From NCBI GenBank assembly GCA_023374025.1, contig SIJG01000027.1, positions 1,358,074 to 1,422,073 on the forward strand: 64,000 bases of DNA, given 5' to 3'. The translations under genes were made by a program, and so were the position numbers. This document shows, one piece after another, positions 35,983-45,978 of this stretch (position 1 is the stretch's first letter; each line of letters begins with the position of its first letter). This DNA is from Heterodera schachtii. Taxonomy: Eukaryota > Nematoda > Chromadorea > Rhabditida > Heteroderidae. The notes under the pieces are model-generated. The model did no database searches, was not told the origin of the DNA, and saw only the letters and a program-made list of their open reading frames with translations.

Positions 35983-36186
35983 TTGCTTTGTGATTTTCGA
36001 GTGTCCGTTGTGCTGAGGAAATCCCAAACTTTGCCCGAGGGGACTCTTCACATTCACTCCAAAGTTTCTTTGTCCGCCCATTCACTGTTGCGCAATCCCA
36101 CCATTAAAAGACATTTGTGGGACATTCACATGCCAAAATGGGTGAATAAGTTTGTGTATGAGATGATTTTGCTCTATTTTTCCTGA
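35983..36186 (+). pseudogene. possible F-box-family 3' remnant (unit A)
   Basis: An open plus-strand stretch ending KFVYEMILLYFS resembles the end of the neighbouring minus-strand gene (FVYEMNLLYFS). Unit B has a related stretch at 48417-48644 with a deletion. No complete gene can be built around either. Confidence 0.3.
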
Positions 36187-36894
36187 TGCGGTTGGGTGAA
36201 TAAATCATTGTAATTTAAATAGTTAATGTGGGAATTTATTTTGTATTTTGTGAGAAATGTTAAAAACGAAATATTTCGCGCTAAAAAAGGCTTTTGTGCA
36301 TTTATAGCCGAAACAAATTACCGAAGATAATTAAATCAAAAAAAGTTGCAGCCCAAGTCATTAAATTTGGGTTATTTCTTAACAAATTATCTTCATAAAT
36401 GTCTTATTTTCTGTCCATTTCTTTTTCTATAAAGTATGAGTATTAAAAAGAGCAACATTTTTGTGTTTTATTTTAAGTTTTCCTTGTCAAGTGCTTGTAG
36501 CGAATATGCGACGATGGGTAGGATATGGTAGCTTTTTAACGACCAACTATCGTTTAATGACCATTAATTACCTCCTTATTAACCGGGTAAAAACGGAGTC
36601 ATAACCGTGGTTAAATGACACCAATTTATAATTGTTTATTTAACCATATACTTTCTTAGAGATCCGCTTGGGGAAAATTCAAATTTTGGAAAGTTGTTGG
36701 CATTTTCTCTAATCGGCAACAAATTTGATGATTCGAAACAGGCTTTTACCTAATACGCCAAGAATAATTTGCTATTTTTTAATACCAGCCAATTTATTAG
36801 GTTGAAACGCATTATACAGTAATGGCATTCAATCTATATTATCCAAATTAATGACCATTTGAATGTCCGTCAGGCTAGCAAAATCGTTGATATG

Positions 36895-37323
36895 TCATTT
36901 GAGTTTTGAAATAAGAAACACGAGAACGAGACGTCCAAAAAAGGCGAAAATACGAGAAATGAAACATCGAAGAATGAGGAATATCCCAGCTGATGGACAA
37001 CCCTCCATATCAGGGATGGCATTCCTTGGCCTCAAAAATTTTTCGGAAATCGGAAATTCCGTGCCAAAATCTACGATCAGCCCAATTAAAATTGAAAAAA
37101 TTCCTTTCTCAAAACTTGTAGAAGATGAGATATTCACATTTTTACCATATGTCCGCCCCCGTCCTTCTCCGATTTGTGGCCCCGTAGTGACCGCAATTGC
37201 GCCAACCATTTGCGTGCCAACATGGCCACTGTTGTGGCACTGACTGAACTCGCCACCGGCTGTGGCCCCATGCGCAATTGGGAGTTTGTAGGTGCGCGTA
37301 CCGTTTGAGTCTTTTTCACACAT
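36895..37323 (-). CDS. conserved frame of unknown function (unit B copy)
   Basis: Counterpart of 28477-28788, starting MCEKDSNGTRTYKLPIAHG, extended by different sequence after about residue 95. See the unit A copy; no domain recognised. Confidence 0.25.
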   Translation of the reverse strand: MCEKDSNGTRTYKLPIAHGATAGGEFSQCHNSGHVGTQMVGAIAVTTGPQIGEGRGRTYGKNVNISSSTSFEKGIFSILIGLIVDFGTEFPISEKFLRPRNAIPDMEGCPSAGIFLILRCFISRIFAFFGRLVLVFLISKLK

Positions 37324-38328
37324 TTTTTAACTTTGGGTTTAATTAACCCATGGTTAATTTGTACCAGGGGAGACGAACATTTCAATTAAATATTGTTATG
37401 CCCTGACAGCATAATCAACGTCCGATCACTCTGATTGGTCTTCGCTTGGCACCCGCGTGCTTTACCTTTGTGAGTGATAAAACTGCTGGGAAGTCGCCGA
37501 AAAATGGCTTTTGGTGTGTTTTAAAAACTCCAAGTATTTGCTTCGCGCATTTTATGTCCGGATTATTTTGCGGTTTTAAGGTTAATTTTTTTGTAAATAT
37601 TAAAATAAGTCCCAGACTCAAAATTGCATAAAAACACTTCTATATGTTTCCTTAGGTGCTGAAAAAAACTAATCTTTAAACCAGTTGTTGAACCGGTTGA
37701 AATCACGAAAAATTGCCCCGTAAATCGGCCAAAATCTGTTTAAAAAAATAAATTTGGCTTCATTTGAAAGTTCTTGACAAGCCAAGTCTAAAAATCAGGG
37801 AAAAGTCGAACGGACGCCTTCTGACCACTGGGACAACTGAGTCCCAGTGAAAATATAAATTTAAGTACCATGACATGATAAAATTACTTAACAAGTACAA
37901 TTTTCACAAAAACGAGCATGCGAAGACGGAGCAAGTCGTGCGTGAGGCGAAACGGAAGCGGATTTGAAGTCTGGCGGTGCTGAAAGACGCAATTTGGAAA
38001 ATTTAAAAAAATTTTATGGAAAAATAATAAACTTTTTTTTTCAAATTTCTCCTGTGGCACTAATTAATTATTTTTTCTTACAGGTCCTTGAAATTAAGTG
38101 TAAGAAAAAATTTTGCCCATGAAACTGAAATCCGTAATTAGGGATGTGGACAAAGGTCGAACAATTTCCATAATCAATGATTTATAATTTAAAAAGATTT
38201 AATTTTTTGAAAAAAACAGCTCAATTACCAGCATAATGAAAAAGGCGGGGGGGGGGGGGGGTCAACCGAAAATTAAGGCCCTCTAAAACCTAAAGACAAA
38301 CTTATCTTTTTTTTAGCTTTTAACAGTA
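37324..38328. other. non-coding part of unit B
   Basis: Parallel to about 28790-30235 of unit A with deletions. No gene seen. It includes a G tract at 38245 absent from unit A. Confidence 0.4.
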
Positions 38329-38597
38329 TGTGATAATATAGTGATTTAAAATATGTTTGGCGTTTTGTTTTTAATTTTATGTTCATTTTTGTTTGTGATT
38401 TTTGTTGGTTAGTTGTCAGTTTATGCAGTCGGCAGATTTCCCTATTGATTGTCCTCGCCTATTTTATTTGGAATTAAATAATTGTCTTCGGCATTGGGCT
38501 CTGTGTATTGTGTTTGCTTTGGGCTGTTGACTGTTTTGCTGTGTGCTGCAACACTTTATTAAAGCCCCCCTGACAACGCTATCTGTTTTTTACGACT
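38329..38597 (+). repeat. 5' LTR
   Basis: 269 bp, matching 40581-40849 with no difference seen. It contains a TTTATTAAAGCCC stretch near its end that may include the polyadenylation signal region. Confidence 0.9.
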
Positions 38598-38615
38598 TGG
38601 CGCTCCTGGCACTGG
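38598..38615 (+). promoter_or_regulatory. primer-binding site (candidate)
   Basis: TGGCGCTCCTGGCACTGG abuts the 5' LTR, where the tRNA primer binds in LTR elements. The TGG start suits the CCA end of a tRNA. The tRNA was not identified. Confidence 0.6.
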
Positions 38616-38666
38616 TGAATCAGCAGTGGACAAAAACAATTTGGACGTGGCCTCTAATTGGAAATA

Positions 38667-39080
38667 GGGAAAAGTAAATCCCCCGGCGTGTGTGGAAAAT
38701 CGAAAAAAGGGAAAACAAATTCCAGACAAGAGAAGAGCCGAATCAACCGACCGTGGACAGCTAGCTATATTTTGTAAAAGGGTAAAGTAAATCCCACAAT
38801 TAGACGAGCCCTAGCGACATTTCTGCACTTTCTGAAAAACGGGAGACAAATCCCCCAAACTTCAACGGTCAACGGAACCAAAAGGGGTGAACAAAAACCC
38901 GGAACGACTAGAGAAGCAAACCAAAAGTCGGATTTTTTTTTGAAAACGGGAAAAGCAAATCGCTTCTTCACTTCAAAGTTGGAGCATCGGAAAAGGAAAG
39001 ACGTGAAACAAATCACGCAATTTTGTCAGTTCGGTAAAATCCGTCGACAAAACTGACTCTCAAACAGGGAAACTAAACCC
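38667..39080 (+). repeat. array of short hairpin motifs in the element's leader
   Basis: Before the gag start codon the motif GGG-AAA-n-AAAT-CCC recurs about eight times: GGGAAAAGTAAATCCC (38667), GGGAAAACAAATTCC (38709), GGGTAAAGTAAATCCC (38780), GGGAGACAAATCCC (38841), GGGGTGAACAAAAACCC (38884), GGGAAAAGCAAATCGC (38948), GTGAAACAAATCAC (39003) and GGGAAACTAAACCC (39067). Each can form a tiny stem with an A-rich loop. Stems vary but stay paired in most copies (GGG/CCC, GTG/CAC). It may mark an RNA packaging signal; this is inference. Confidence 0.6.
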
Positions 39081-39088
39081 ATTTCGAC

Positions 39089-40497
39089 ATGCAGCAACTT
39101 CGCCAAAACAAAACATCGGACAAAGGCAATTTTATGGAACAACCGCAGAGGCAAGAAGGTCTGCAAATTGGCGCGTTAGAGCTAGTCCTAGCAATGGAAC
39201 GACTCCCCGAACTGAATGGAACGGAAGGACCGAACCAAATTCGGAAATTTTTCCAAAAATGTTTGTCGGCAACAGAAGAATGGCCGGAAAGTCACCGCGT
39301 TTCGGCGCTGGAAAGCAAAATCAGTGGAAAGGCAGAACGCGCTTTTGACGCCGCCATGAAACATCGCCCGGAAAATTTCAACGAAATTTGCTGCGGAATG
39401 GAGGATTGAGCGAATGGGACTGGACAGAAATGCGGGCATTCAATGAATTGTGGGAAGGAGTGAAGCGAAGAGCGGACGAATCTTTGGATGAATTTGCGGA
39501 ACGGCTGTACGGCACTGTCGAGTGCGCTTACCCAGGTTTGCCTTCAAATTTCGTCGACGACTTTGCAGTCAAGCACCTAATTCGTGGTATGGAAAATCCG
39601 GAAATTTCGGTGGGATTAGAGTTAGTGCGCCGTCCGGGCATGAGCTTCGACAGCTTTGTCGCTCTTGCGGTACGAGCAGAAGAAGTGCAAAAAGCGACAA
39701 AATCGGCTGAGTATGGAAACGAGCACCGGCCAACTTTTCAACAGAAAACTACTGCCGCGCCGCAAATTTTCAGCTCGCCAAAGACAAACCGAGTCGTGTG
39801 CTACAACTGCAACAAAATGGGACACATTTCCCGCAATTGTAGGTTCCCCAGTCGACTGAAGCATTACAATTTTTCACAAAAATCGCCGCAACATCAAAAT
39901 TATGTGAAAAAAGGCGCCGATTTTCGAAAAAAATCAGAAGTTGAGAAGAAACCGAATGATTTGACGTTTTCTAATCAACCACCGACACAACGAACGAACG
40001 TGGAAGCTAGACCTAATCGGAAAGCGTCCAACCGGCTGCACAATGCGTCATCGTCAAGTTGCAGCGTAAAAGCAGCAAAAATAAAGGAAAATTCGCCAGA
40101 AATTCCTAAATGGTTTTTAAATTTAATTGTTGCTGCATTGGTTGCCTTCGCCGGTTCATTATCGAAGCAAAAGTCAAAGTGTGGACGAATCTGGAAAAGC
40201 AAAGGCTCGATAAGCAGTACCGACGAAGTGAAAGGACGGAAAGCATATGGAAAATTGAGGACAATTTTTTTGCCGAAGGCCGGGGAGGAATTGGCGGAAG
40301 TCGCAGCAACGAATTTTGAAAATTTGCTGAAAATCGGCAAAAGCCCGAATTTTCCAATTGATGATCGGAAGTGTGCGCAAGAAGCTGCCACTGATGGAAT
40401 CATAAGGCCAGAAAAAAGGGCAGATTTCCGTTTCGTCCGTTGTTTTTACAGGTCTGTCCTTGCAACGCGACTCCATGCCGAACCGATCCACTGCTGA
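39089..40497 (+). CDS. gag: Gag-like protein with CCHC zinc knuckle, frame change near 39388
   Basis: The ATG at 39089 opens a frame that stops at 39409. The protein continues in the next frame from about 39388 to 40497. The first part (ALELVLAMERLPELNGTEGP) and the second (LSEWDWTEMRAFNELWEGVK, ESLDEFAERLYGTVECAYPG) form a retrotransposon capsid-like helical region. A zinc knuckle CYNCNKMGHISRNC follows at about 39800-39841, then a basic linker and an unexpected hydrophobic segment WFLNLIVAALVAFAGSLS (about 40110-40163), with a soluble tail. No protease or reverse transcriptase motif. The switch is one base back; no canonical slippery heptamer sits in the zero frame, so it may be a mutation. 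Capsid and nucleocapsid roles follow from the family. Confidence 0.75.
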
Positions 40498-40568
40498 ACA
40501 CCCTTGCCGCCCCTTTCAACGCCGAATGCACTACCGATGAGCCCAAAGCGCTGAGGACATCGCTTCGT

Positions 40569-40580
40569 AGAGGGCGAGGA
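40569..40580 (+). promoter_or_regulatory. polypurine tract (candidate)
   Basis: AGAGGGCGAGGA lies directly against the 3' LTR, the position of the plus-strand primer in LTR elements. It is interrupted by one C. Confidence 0.5.
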
Positions 40581-40849
40581 TGTGATAATATAGTGATTTA
40601 AAATATGTTTGGCGTTTTGTTTTTAATTTTATGTTCATTTTTGTTTGTGATTTTTGTTGGTTAGTTGTCAGTTTATGCAGTCGGCAGATTTCCCTATTGA
40701 TTGTCCTCGCCTATTTTATTTGGAATTAAATAATTGTCTTCGGCATTGGGCTCTGTGTATTGTGTTTGCTTTGGGCTGTTGACTGTTTTGCTGTGTGCTG
40801 CAACACTTTATTAAAGCCCCCCTGACAACGCTATCTGTTTTTTACGACT
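40581..40849 (+). repeat. 3' LTR
   Basis: 269 bp, matching the 5' LTR with no difference seen, followed by the AGTA target duplication. Confidence 0.9.
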
Positions 40850-42591
40850 AGTATTTTTTGTGGCGCTGGCTTTTTTCAAGAACTTTTAGTGTCGGCGGTG
40901 CCCACAAAAGTGCCTCCTGGTATTTGTTCATATTATTAGCTAATTTCAGAAAATTGAAATAAAACCATCCGTAAAAATTGAAAATCAAAACTTTTTATTT
41001 TATTTTTTGTCATTTTTGCTTTTTCTCAAAATCTTCGTAAGATATTTACGGTTTTTAATTCTTTCGATGGATATTTTTCGATAAAATATTCAAAAATAAT
41101 GATCCAAAAAAGTGAAATCTTACTGATTTAATGTTTTTCTTTAAACAAAAACGGAGTGATTCAATTTTTTAAAAAATTCTCAAATTCTCTTAATATTTTA
41201 AGTGCGGGTTTCCCTTTGCATCTGAAAATTTAGGCCTACAATTAGCCTTTTTAAAATTAAATTAAATTCAAAATTACACAATTTTGCCAAACAGCATTTC
41301 AATATAAAGAGACGGATGAATGGGAATTGCCATTTTCAAATTCTCTTTTAATAATAATCAATTTAACATTCAAAGATTAGTCATAGGCGTTTTATTTTCC
41401 TGTCATTCTTTTAATAAATGAGTAAAAAGTGAGTGCTACTCATTAATGGTCAGTTGGTTTGAAAATGAGCCAATGACAGTCAAATTTCACTGGGATTAAC
41501 AAAAAAATTTTTTTTAATTGATTCTAATCTTTGAAAACAAAAATAATTATTTAATCTCAGTAATTTTTTGTTTCAGTTCCTTCTTTTTTTGACAAATTGA
41601 TCGTCTTTAATTGATATATTATACTTTACTACTCTTTAATACGTAAGCTAAATTTATGATTAAAACTTCAACAGAAAAGCTTTTATATTATTTTATACAT
41701 TTAAGACATTAATGGCCTGGAATTGGGCAAAACCAATCAAAATTCGTCGTTATGGAAATGCAAGTCAGCCCGTTGTTGTGAATGTGGGACCCCGGAAAAG
41801 CACTGACTTTGACTTTGAAAATATTCCGCCGATCAGCGGGGACATCTCCGGCTTTAGAAGAATTACCTTAATGTGAAACCATAAGCTTAAGCTTCCATTA
41901 AATGCCATTTCTTGCAGGTGCCTGGATGAAAAAATTGTAGCATTCCTTCACCAAATTGATGGCCTTTTTCAAAATGGAATGCTTATCAATTTTGAGAAAG
42001 TCTTACAAAATATTGCCGGTCTATTCAGTGGAGTTTGGTCATCGATTTTCAAGGACAAAATATACGGAATGTGCACCGATGAAAATGGGATTGATTTCAT
42101 CAGACAACATGTATCCGGCACAGTCTTAGTCATTGAAGCGGATAATCTTTTTCCTGAGGTTCCGTGGCCGGGCGATGCCACACTTTCCGCCGAAAATGCG
42201 TTGTACGAGTGGCTTCACATGCCGTCAACGGGTGTTTCAACGCCAAAAATTTTAAAATGCCATACCGAAGATTTAGTCAGCCTGGTGGAATTTCGAACGG
42301 TATTTAATTCGTAAATTCTTTAGAAATTAGAGCCATAGTGAAAAAAGTTTTCAGACTTTGACTCTTTCTGAAAACTTCTATTCGGGACCGCAATCCCGTG
42401 AAGTTCCCGAGGGATTCCGAACATTAATAATTTAAGAGATTTTTTTGAAGCTTTCACATACCGTATATAAGAAGAAATTTTTAGGCTTTTGCAAGTGCCA
42501 GATCGCCTTCGCCTTGCGAGTACATAATCGGATTAACACTTGCGCTCATTGAACCCAACGATTTGACAGAATTTGTGGACACAAATCCTTT

Positions 42592-45350
42592 TCAATATAT
42601 GTTATATCGACAAGGGGTTTCGTTGGCAAAAAGGAAATCTCAAGACTGGATAAAGGTAGGGGGCTGAAATTTTGCATACCTATGCAGCTCGGGACGGGGC
42701 ATCTGGGAAAACTATAGATTTTTTGATCAGATTGCCAACTGAGTCCCAGCGGCTAATTTCCCATTTTTGCTTGCGTTTGAAGGCCCGTAACTTTTTTTCT
42801 GAAACTCTTATCAAAAAGTTTCCGCTGGTAGGGACCTAAGTTGAAGTGTTGACTAAAATTGCAAAAAAATTCCAGGCCTCTACCTGCAATAGGGAAGGCT
42901 GTAGGTTCGTGGACTTTTTCAGTACCAACTATGTCCGATTCAGTCCCCGTTGAATAACTCATTAGGGTTTGAACTGAGCCAGGGGGTGCCAGCAGACTTA
43001 TTATAGAGCTCAATTAGCTCGATTTTTCCAGATTTTAAAATTTCGAAAATTTTTGAAATTTTTCGAGTTAGGCCTAAAAGTCGGTTTTTGGGTTTTTGAA
43101 TTTTAGGATTTTTTAACGATTTTTCCCGGGAAAACTGAGACCACTTCCAAAACATAGTTTTTTGAGCTCTATCGACTGGTATTTTTTTCGAAAAAATTTC
43201 GGATTTTTCCCGGAAATAGAAAAAATTTTTGGCCTAAGCGGGACATTTGAGTCCCGGGCCCATAACTCGTTAGGGGTCGGTTTTAGCCAAAAAATGCGTT
43301 CGGGCAAAATTGTAGAGCTTTTAAAGCTCTATCGAACGGTGTGCAATATGTACGGAAATTTTCAAAAATTTTCGAGCTAGGCCCCCTAGAAATTTTCCGG
43401 AATTTTTTTCCGACGAAAATAGGGGTCAAAAATATTTTTCTGGGGTAATTTATGGTGCTGAGCACGAATATGATGTTAATTTTCAGTTTCATATTTTTTT
43501 GAATTTTTTAAAAATTCTTTATTTTTGGCAATTTTTGGCCCTTGGAAATTTGGGTTAAAATTTGAAAATTCATAGCTCATTTCATTGTGAGACGATTTTC
43601 ATGGAATAAAGCTTTAAAAATAGCGAAAAATAAGGAGAATTTTATGGGATTTATTAGGAATTTCTATCTCTAAAAAGAAAAAAGTTATTCCAGAATTTCT
43701 GGAAAAATTCGATTTTCAGAAAAATTTTTATACCTCGGTTCTGAAAAGTCACTCTGGAAAATTAAAATACTACAAAAATCAGCAATTTTTTGCTCTATAC
43801 GATAAAATTTATTTTAGATTTTTATCACATTTTTAAAAATTGTTATAAAAATAAAAGTGATTTTGGGATTCGGGACCAAAGGGGGGTGACCATGATTTTT
43901 GAGTGAAAAAATTTTTTCACTAAAAATCTTCCAAAAATATGTCTTTTGGGCCAATTTAGGACGCTGATCACGAATACGTGATCAGATTTTACTTCTGACA
44001 TACTTAAGACCTCAGAATCCCTGTGTGATTGGGGATTCTGGGTCATCATTTTTTTGGGAGGGGGAAAGTTCGAAGCCGGGCGGTGTATATTATTTTTATT
44101 TTACCACCTTTTTAATTGATTTAAAGTAGTTTTTATTTTATTAATAATAATAAAAATTTTAATTTAAATTAAATTATTTTTGATGTATGTTTTATTTAAA
44201 TTAATTAATTTTTTTTATTTTTTTTATTTAATTAATTTAATGTTTTATTTTTATTTGAATTTGTCAAAAAATAATTTCATTTCGATTTTTAAATAAAATA
44301 ATTATATGCTTAACATATTTGCAATAGATGAAGGATTAATTTATTTTAAAATTTTTAAAAATTATACTACATTTAATTTTTAATTTTTTTAAATCATTCA
44401 ACCCTTATTTATTTCATTTTAAACCATGATTGTACCTCTTCTAACAATTTCGTACCTATTCCAGCTGTGGTTGCACCTCTCCCACCCAGGTTATACCTCG
44501 TCCAATCACTTTTGTACCTCTTTTTAATCACCGTTGTGCTTCTTAAAATCGCCAAAAAGCACAACAAAAATAGGAAACGGGCGCGAAGCGCCCGTTTGAG
44601 CTCAACAAATTTAAAAAACGGGCGCGAAGCGCCTGTCAGAGCTCTACAAATTTAAAAAACGGGCGCGAAGCGCCCGTCTGAGCTCAACAAGTTTAAAAAA
44701 CGGGCGCGAAGCGCCCGTCTGAGCTCAACAAATTTAAAAAACGGGCGCGAAGCGACCGTCTGAGCTCAATAAATTTAAAAACGGGCGCGAAGCGCCCGTC
44801 TAAGCTCAACAAATTTAAAAAACGGGCGCGAAGCGACCGTCTGAGCTCAATAAATTTAAAAAACGGGCGCGAAGCGCCTGTCAGAGCTCAACAAATTTAA
44901 AAAACGGGCGCGAGCGCCCGTCAAAGCTCAACAAATTTAAAAACGGGCGAGAAGCGCCCGTATAATACTTAAAAACGCCGCAATTTTTTGCTTTATTATA
45001 TAAATTTTTATTTGTCATTTTTATCATATTTTTAAAAAAAGAAACAAAAATAAAAGTGATTTTGGGATCCGGGACCAAAGGGGTGAGTAAAGGATTTTAA
45101 CGGGCGCGAAGCGCCCGTCCAAGGCCAACAAAATTTAAAAAACGGGCGCGAAGCGCCCGCTCGAGGCCGTGAAGCGGCAGAAAATGCCCAACAAAATAAG
45201 AAACCTGCGCGAATCGGCCAAAAAATCACTGATAATTTTTAAAAAATTCAAAATCTCTTCACAACCAGATACCTAATCTAGGTAGCGAAGCTCAAGAAGC
45301 GCGAAGCGCTTTATCCCCACTAAATGCCCGACGGTTCACGCACCCGCTAG
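42592..45350 (+). mobile_element. Helitron-like insertion (non-autonomous)
   Basis: The 2759-bp sequence is absent from the matching exon of unit A, so its limits are well defined. It starts TCAATATATGTTATATCGAC and ends CACCCGCTAG, followed by T. TC start, CTAG end, AT-rich target and no clear target duplication are Helitron features. Unit A has four T at the site and the two flanks here together have five, a homopolymer difference. A GC hairpin (AGCGCGAAGCGCT, 45298-45310) lies about 40 bases before the end, further than usual. No Rep/helicase frame, so non-autonomous. The interior holds a GCGAAGC hairpin array. The class call is inference; the insertion itself is clear. Confidence 0.55.
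44578..45160. repeat. tandem array of GCGAAGC hairpins
   Basis: About ten head-to-tail units of 41 bases from 44578 to 44960, each with the hairpin CGGGCGCGAAGCGCCCG followed by a TCTGAGCTCAACAAATTT spacer. Two more units lie at about 45098 and 45143. Substitutions in several copies (GCGACCG, GCGAGCG, GCGCCTG) weaken the stem. The GCGAAGC core is known to form an exceptionally stable mini-hairpin in DNA. The array lies inside the Helitron-like insertion. Confidence 0.85.
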
Positions 45351-45978
45351 TTACGAGAGAACATTTGCAACTGATTTTGAAAGGCGAGCAGGAGTGGATG
45401 TTGATTCGTTGGTCAATTGACAGTTCAACTGATTGGGAAATGTCGTTTAACGAAGCGATGAGTGACTTCGTGCTAAAAGAGCAAAACAACCTGGTCGAGA
45501 TTGATATTGAGGATGCATAATTGGGTAGATCTGTCAGTATTATGTTTCTCTTAGTGACATTGGCTGAGATTTTTAGGCTTTTACTTTTTTGGGAATATTT
45601 TTAATGAATGGGGCGTGTGTATATGCATTTTTAAGTGTCGAATGAAATTTTTCGAAATTTTTTATCATCTTTTCCAAATTTAATTTGGTGACAGCCTTAT
45701 TCATAAGTGATACAAAAATATTTTAATAATATTTTTGCAGGCATAATATGAAAATCAATTCATAAAAATATACAATTAATTTAATAATTTTAGTTTCGCT
45801 TGCGCTGTTCGTTCAAATGCCATTGGCGACACAAACACCGATCTTATATTTTTAATTGTATTTATTCAATCATTTTGTTTTGTGGTGAAAATATTGACTT
45901 TTTGAATGTTTGTTAATTAATAGAAAGATTAAATTAAAAAACAATTCATCAGCGAAATTTAAAATATTTAAACAAAAA

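Larger units (their letters stand above)
27710..36245. repeat. segmental tandem duplication, unit A
   Basis: From TTTTGTGAGAAATGTTAAAA at 27710 the sequence recurs at 36246 and both copies run in parallel, at roughly 95 percent identity by eye, to 36.2 kb and 48.66 kb. Unit A carries two F-box-family genes and a Tc1-type foldback element absent from unit B. It also keeps the empty target site (AGTA at 30235-30238) of the LTR element found in unit B. Confidence 0.85.
38329..40849 (+). mobile_element. gag-only LTR retrotransposon (non-autonomous, young)
   Basis: Two 269-bp LTRs, identical as far as I can read, start TGTGATAATATAG and end TTTTTTACGACT. They flank a 1983-bp interior and are bordered by AGTA on both sides (38325-38328 and 40850-40853). 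Unit A keeps the empty site at 30235-30238. A primer-binding-like TGGCGCTCCTGGCACTGG follows the left LTR directly and a purine tract (AGAGGGCGAGGA) precedes the right LTR. The only gene is a gag-like frame with a zinc knuckle. There is no protease, reverse transcriptase or integrase, so it would need enzymes from another element. The 4-bp duplication suits the Ty3/gypsy group (inference). Identical LTRs mean recent insertion, after the segmental duplication. Confidence 0.9.
41706..45520 (+). pseudogene. F-box-family gene, unit B plus-strand copy, split by a Helitron-like insertion
   Basis: Counterpart of 32217-33419. Exons 41706-41872 and 41918-42299 are preserved and in phase, but seven codons (SCPNLRI in unit A) are missing after GTVLV. 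The last exon starts at 42485, is cut at about 42591 within ...VDTNPF by a 2.76-kb insertion, and resumes at 45351 to a TAA at 45520. The equivalent of the short upstream exon (32217) is broken here by a TGA. The transcript would need the whole insertion removed to restore the end, so I call it a pseudogene. Otherwise the motifs are those of the unit A gene. Confidence 0.75.

Noticed and set aside
38329..40849. Complete autonomous Ty3/gypsy element
   Set aside because: No protease, reverse transcriptase, RNase H or integrase motif exists between the LTRs.
44881..45229. Minus-strand frames with GASRPFF repeats
   Set aside because: They are translations of the GCGAAGC hairpin array, with no start, domain or splice support.
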